Source: an uncultured Eubacteriales bacterium (GTDB lineage: Bacteria > Bacillota > Clostridia > Oscillospirales > CAG-272). From it: a DNA stretch of 6,144 nucleotides. Below the pieces are notes generated by a model. The model ran no database searches, was not told the origin of the DNA, and saw only the letters and a list, made by a program, of their open reading frames with translations. Positions 5,480-6,144 of the stretch are shown here, piece after piece. The translations under genes were made by a program, and so were the position numbers. Location: the NCBI GenBank assembly GCA_934481325.1, contig CAKSPL010000080.1, forward strand, positions 1-6,144, written 5' to 3'. The first letter of the stretch is position 1; the number at the start of each line of letters is the position of its first letter.

Positions 5480-5568
5480 GTAATTGCATCCGGATCACAA
5501 GAAGTCAAACAAAGAGCGGCATCCGGCCAATGTCGTCTCGCATGACCTTTTCAGGTGAAAGGATAAAA

Positions 5569-6144
5569 ATGCAGGAAACTATTTTAAAAAAAGCGATCTC
5601 TGTCATTCTTTTTGCTCTCCTTTTGTTGCAAATTCCGTTATCAGCACTGGCTGTTACTTTGCCGGAAGAGTCCTTGACCGATGGGAAATATTCCGCGAAC
5701 ATACAAGCAACAGTTCGGTCCGAAACGGACTCCGCCACATCTTTGCAAAAACACGAACCCCTTCCGGGAATTGTTGACGGTGCGATTTATTATTTGCGCA
5801 ACGCCGCGAACAACACTTATATGGATGTAGATAACGGGTGGACTGCTTCGGGTACCAATATTTCCACCTATCAGTTTCACGGCGATCTGAATCAGCAATT
5901 CAAATTCAGATACCTTGGCAAAGAGCAATTTGAACTGATTCCGATGAACAGTCCAAACACTGTGGTCAGAGCTGTAAATACTTCAACAGAAACCAATATT
6001 ACAATCGATTCCGCACGCTCCGCAGACACCCGCTTCAAGGTTGTTCTGACAGAGGATGGAAAATACGAATTGTACTCTGCTTCGCATAATTTTACCGATG
6101 CCGTAGGATTTGACACCAATCATCCCAATAATGTACTTCAACAG
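5569..6144 (+). CDS. Secreted protein with ricin-type beta-trefoil lectin domain (5' part, cut by window end)
   Basis: The first 192 codons are open to the last base of the window. The ATG at 5569 follows GAAAGGA (5557-5563) with five bases between. A signal peptide is clear: KK at 7-8, a hydrophobic core (9-24) and a cleavage site after ALA (residue 28). Residues 29-66 are a linker. From about residue 67 a ricin-type repeat begins: GIVDGAIYYLRNAANNTYMD (67-86), ASGTNISTYQF (93-103) and QQF (109-111), the last in the place of the family's QxW. Second and third repeats follow with FELIPM, then FKVVL and YELYSA. Such domains bind sugars and are usually joined to hydrolases, toxins or cell-wall proteins; what follows here lies outside the window. 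The gene is more AT-rich than sdaA. Exported and probably sugar-binding; the catalytic role, if any, is unknown. Confidence 0.9.
   Translation, partial: MQETILKKAISVILFALLLLQIPLSALAVTLPEESLTDGKYSANIQATVRSETDSATSLQKHEPLPGIVDGAIYYLRNAANNTYMDVDNGWTASGTNISTYQFHGDLNQQFKFRYLGKEQFELIPMNSPNTVVRAVNTSTETNITIDSARSADTRFKVVLTEDGKYELYSASHNFTDAVGFDTNHPNNVLQQ

Noticed and set aside
5193..5483. Plus-strand frame of 96 codons after the lipoprotein gene
   Set aside because: It starts inside the lipoprotein gene without a ribosome binding site, covers the next promoter and shows no family feature.

Overview
The window looks like a chromosomal stretch from a low-to-moderate GC Gram-positive bacterium, most likely a gut-type Clostridia member (Oscillospiraceae or a relative). 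This rests on AGGAGG-type ribosome binding sites, near-consensus sigma-A promoters (TTGACA/TATACT), a CCA-encoding tRNA, lipobox and AxA-type secretion signals, and a single-chain iron-sulfur L-serine dehydratase. The genus is an inference. No phage, IS, CRISPR or integrase gene is visible.

Left part (1-680): the 3' end of a tRNA-Leu cut by the window edge, followed at once by a strong terminator that can work in both directions. Then come about 260 bases without a recognisable gene but with two hairpins, and the C-terminal half of a flavodoxin gene on the minus strand whose 5' half is missing (a remnant).

Middle part (610-2258): a promoter and a plus-strand gene for a two-helix membrane protein of unknown function face a minus-strand gene for a six-helix membrane protein. 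A 21-bp perfect hairpin terminator lies between them. The minus-strand frame has no stop before this hairpin and runs on antisense to the end of the plus-strand gene. Upstream of it lie a 33-codon possible small ORF and the strong terminator of the serine dehydratase gene.

Right-middle part (2256-4387, minus strand): a probable two-gene operon, a ten-helix EamA/DMT-family transporter followed 38 bases later by sdaA, a full-length L-serine ammonia-lyase. The pair suggests amino-acid catabolism or overflow coupled to export, but the transporter's substrate cannot be read from the sequence.

Right part (4388-6144, plus strand): a divergent promoter region, a lipoprotein of unknown function, about 245 bases with small hairpins but no gene, then a second strong promoter and the start of a secreted protein with a ricin-type beta-trefoil (carbohydrate-binding) domain, cut by the window edge. 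This last gene is clearly more AT-rich than the sdaA region. The two plus-strand promoters share a TGCTATACTGTAA core. I see no convincing new multi-gene system. The most unusual points are the reading frame that runs through a terminator, the decapitated flavodoxin, and the exported lectin-like protein.
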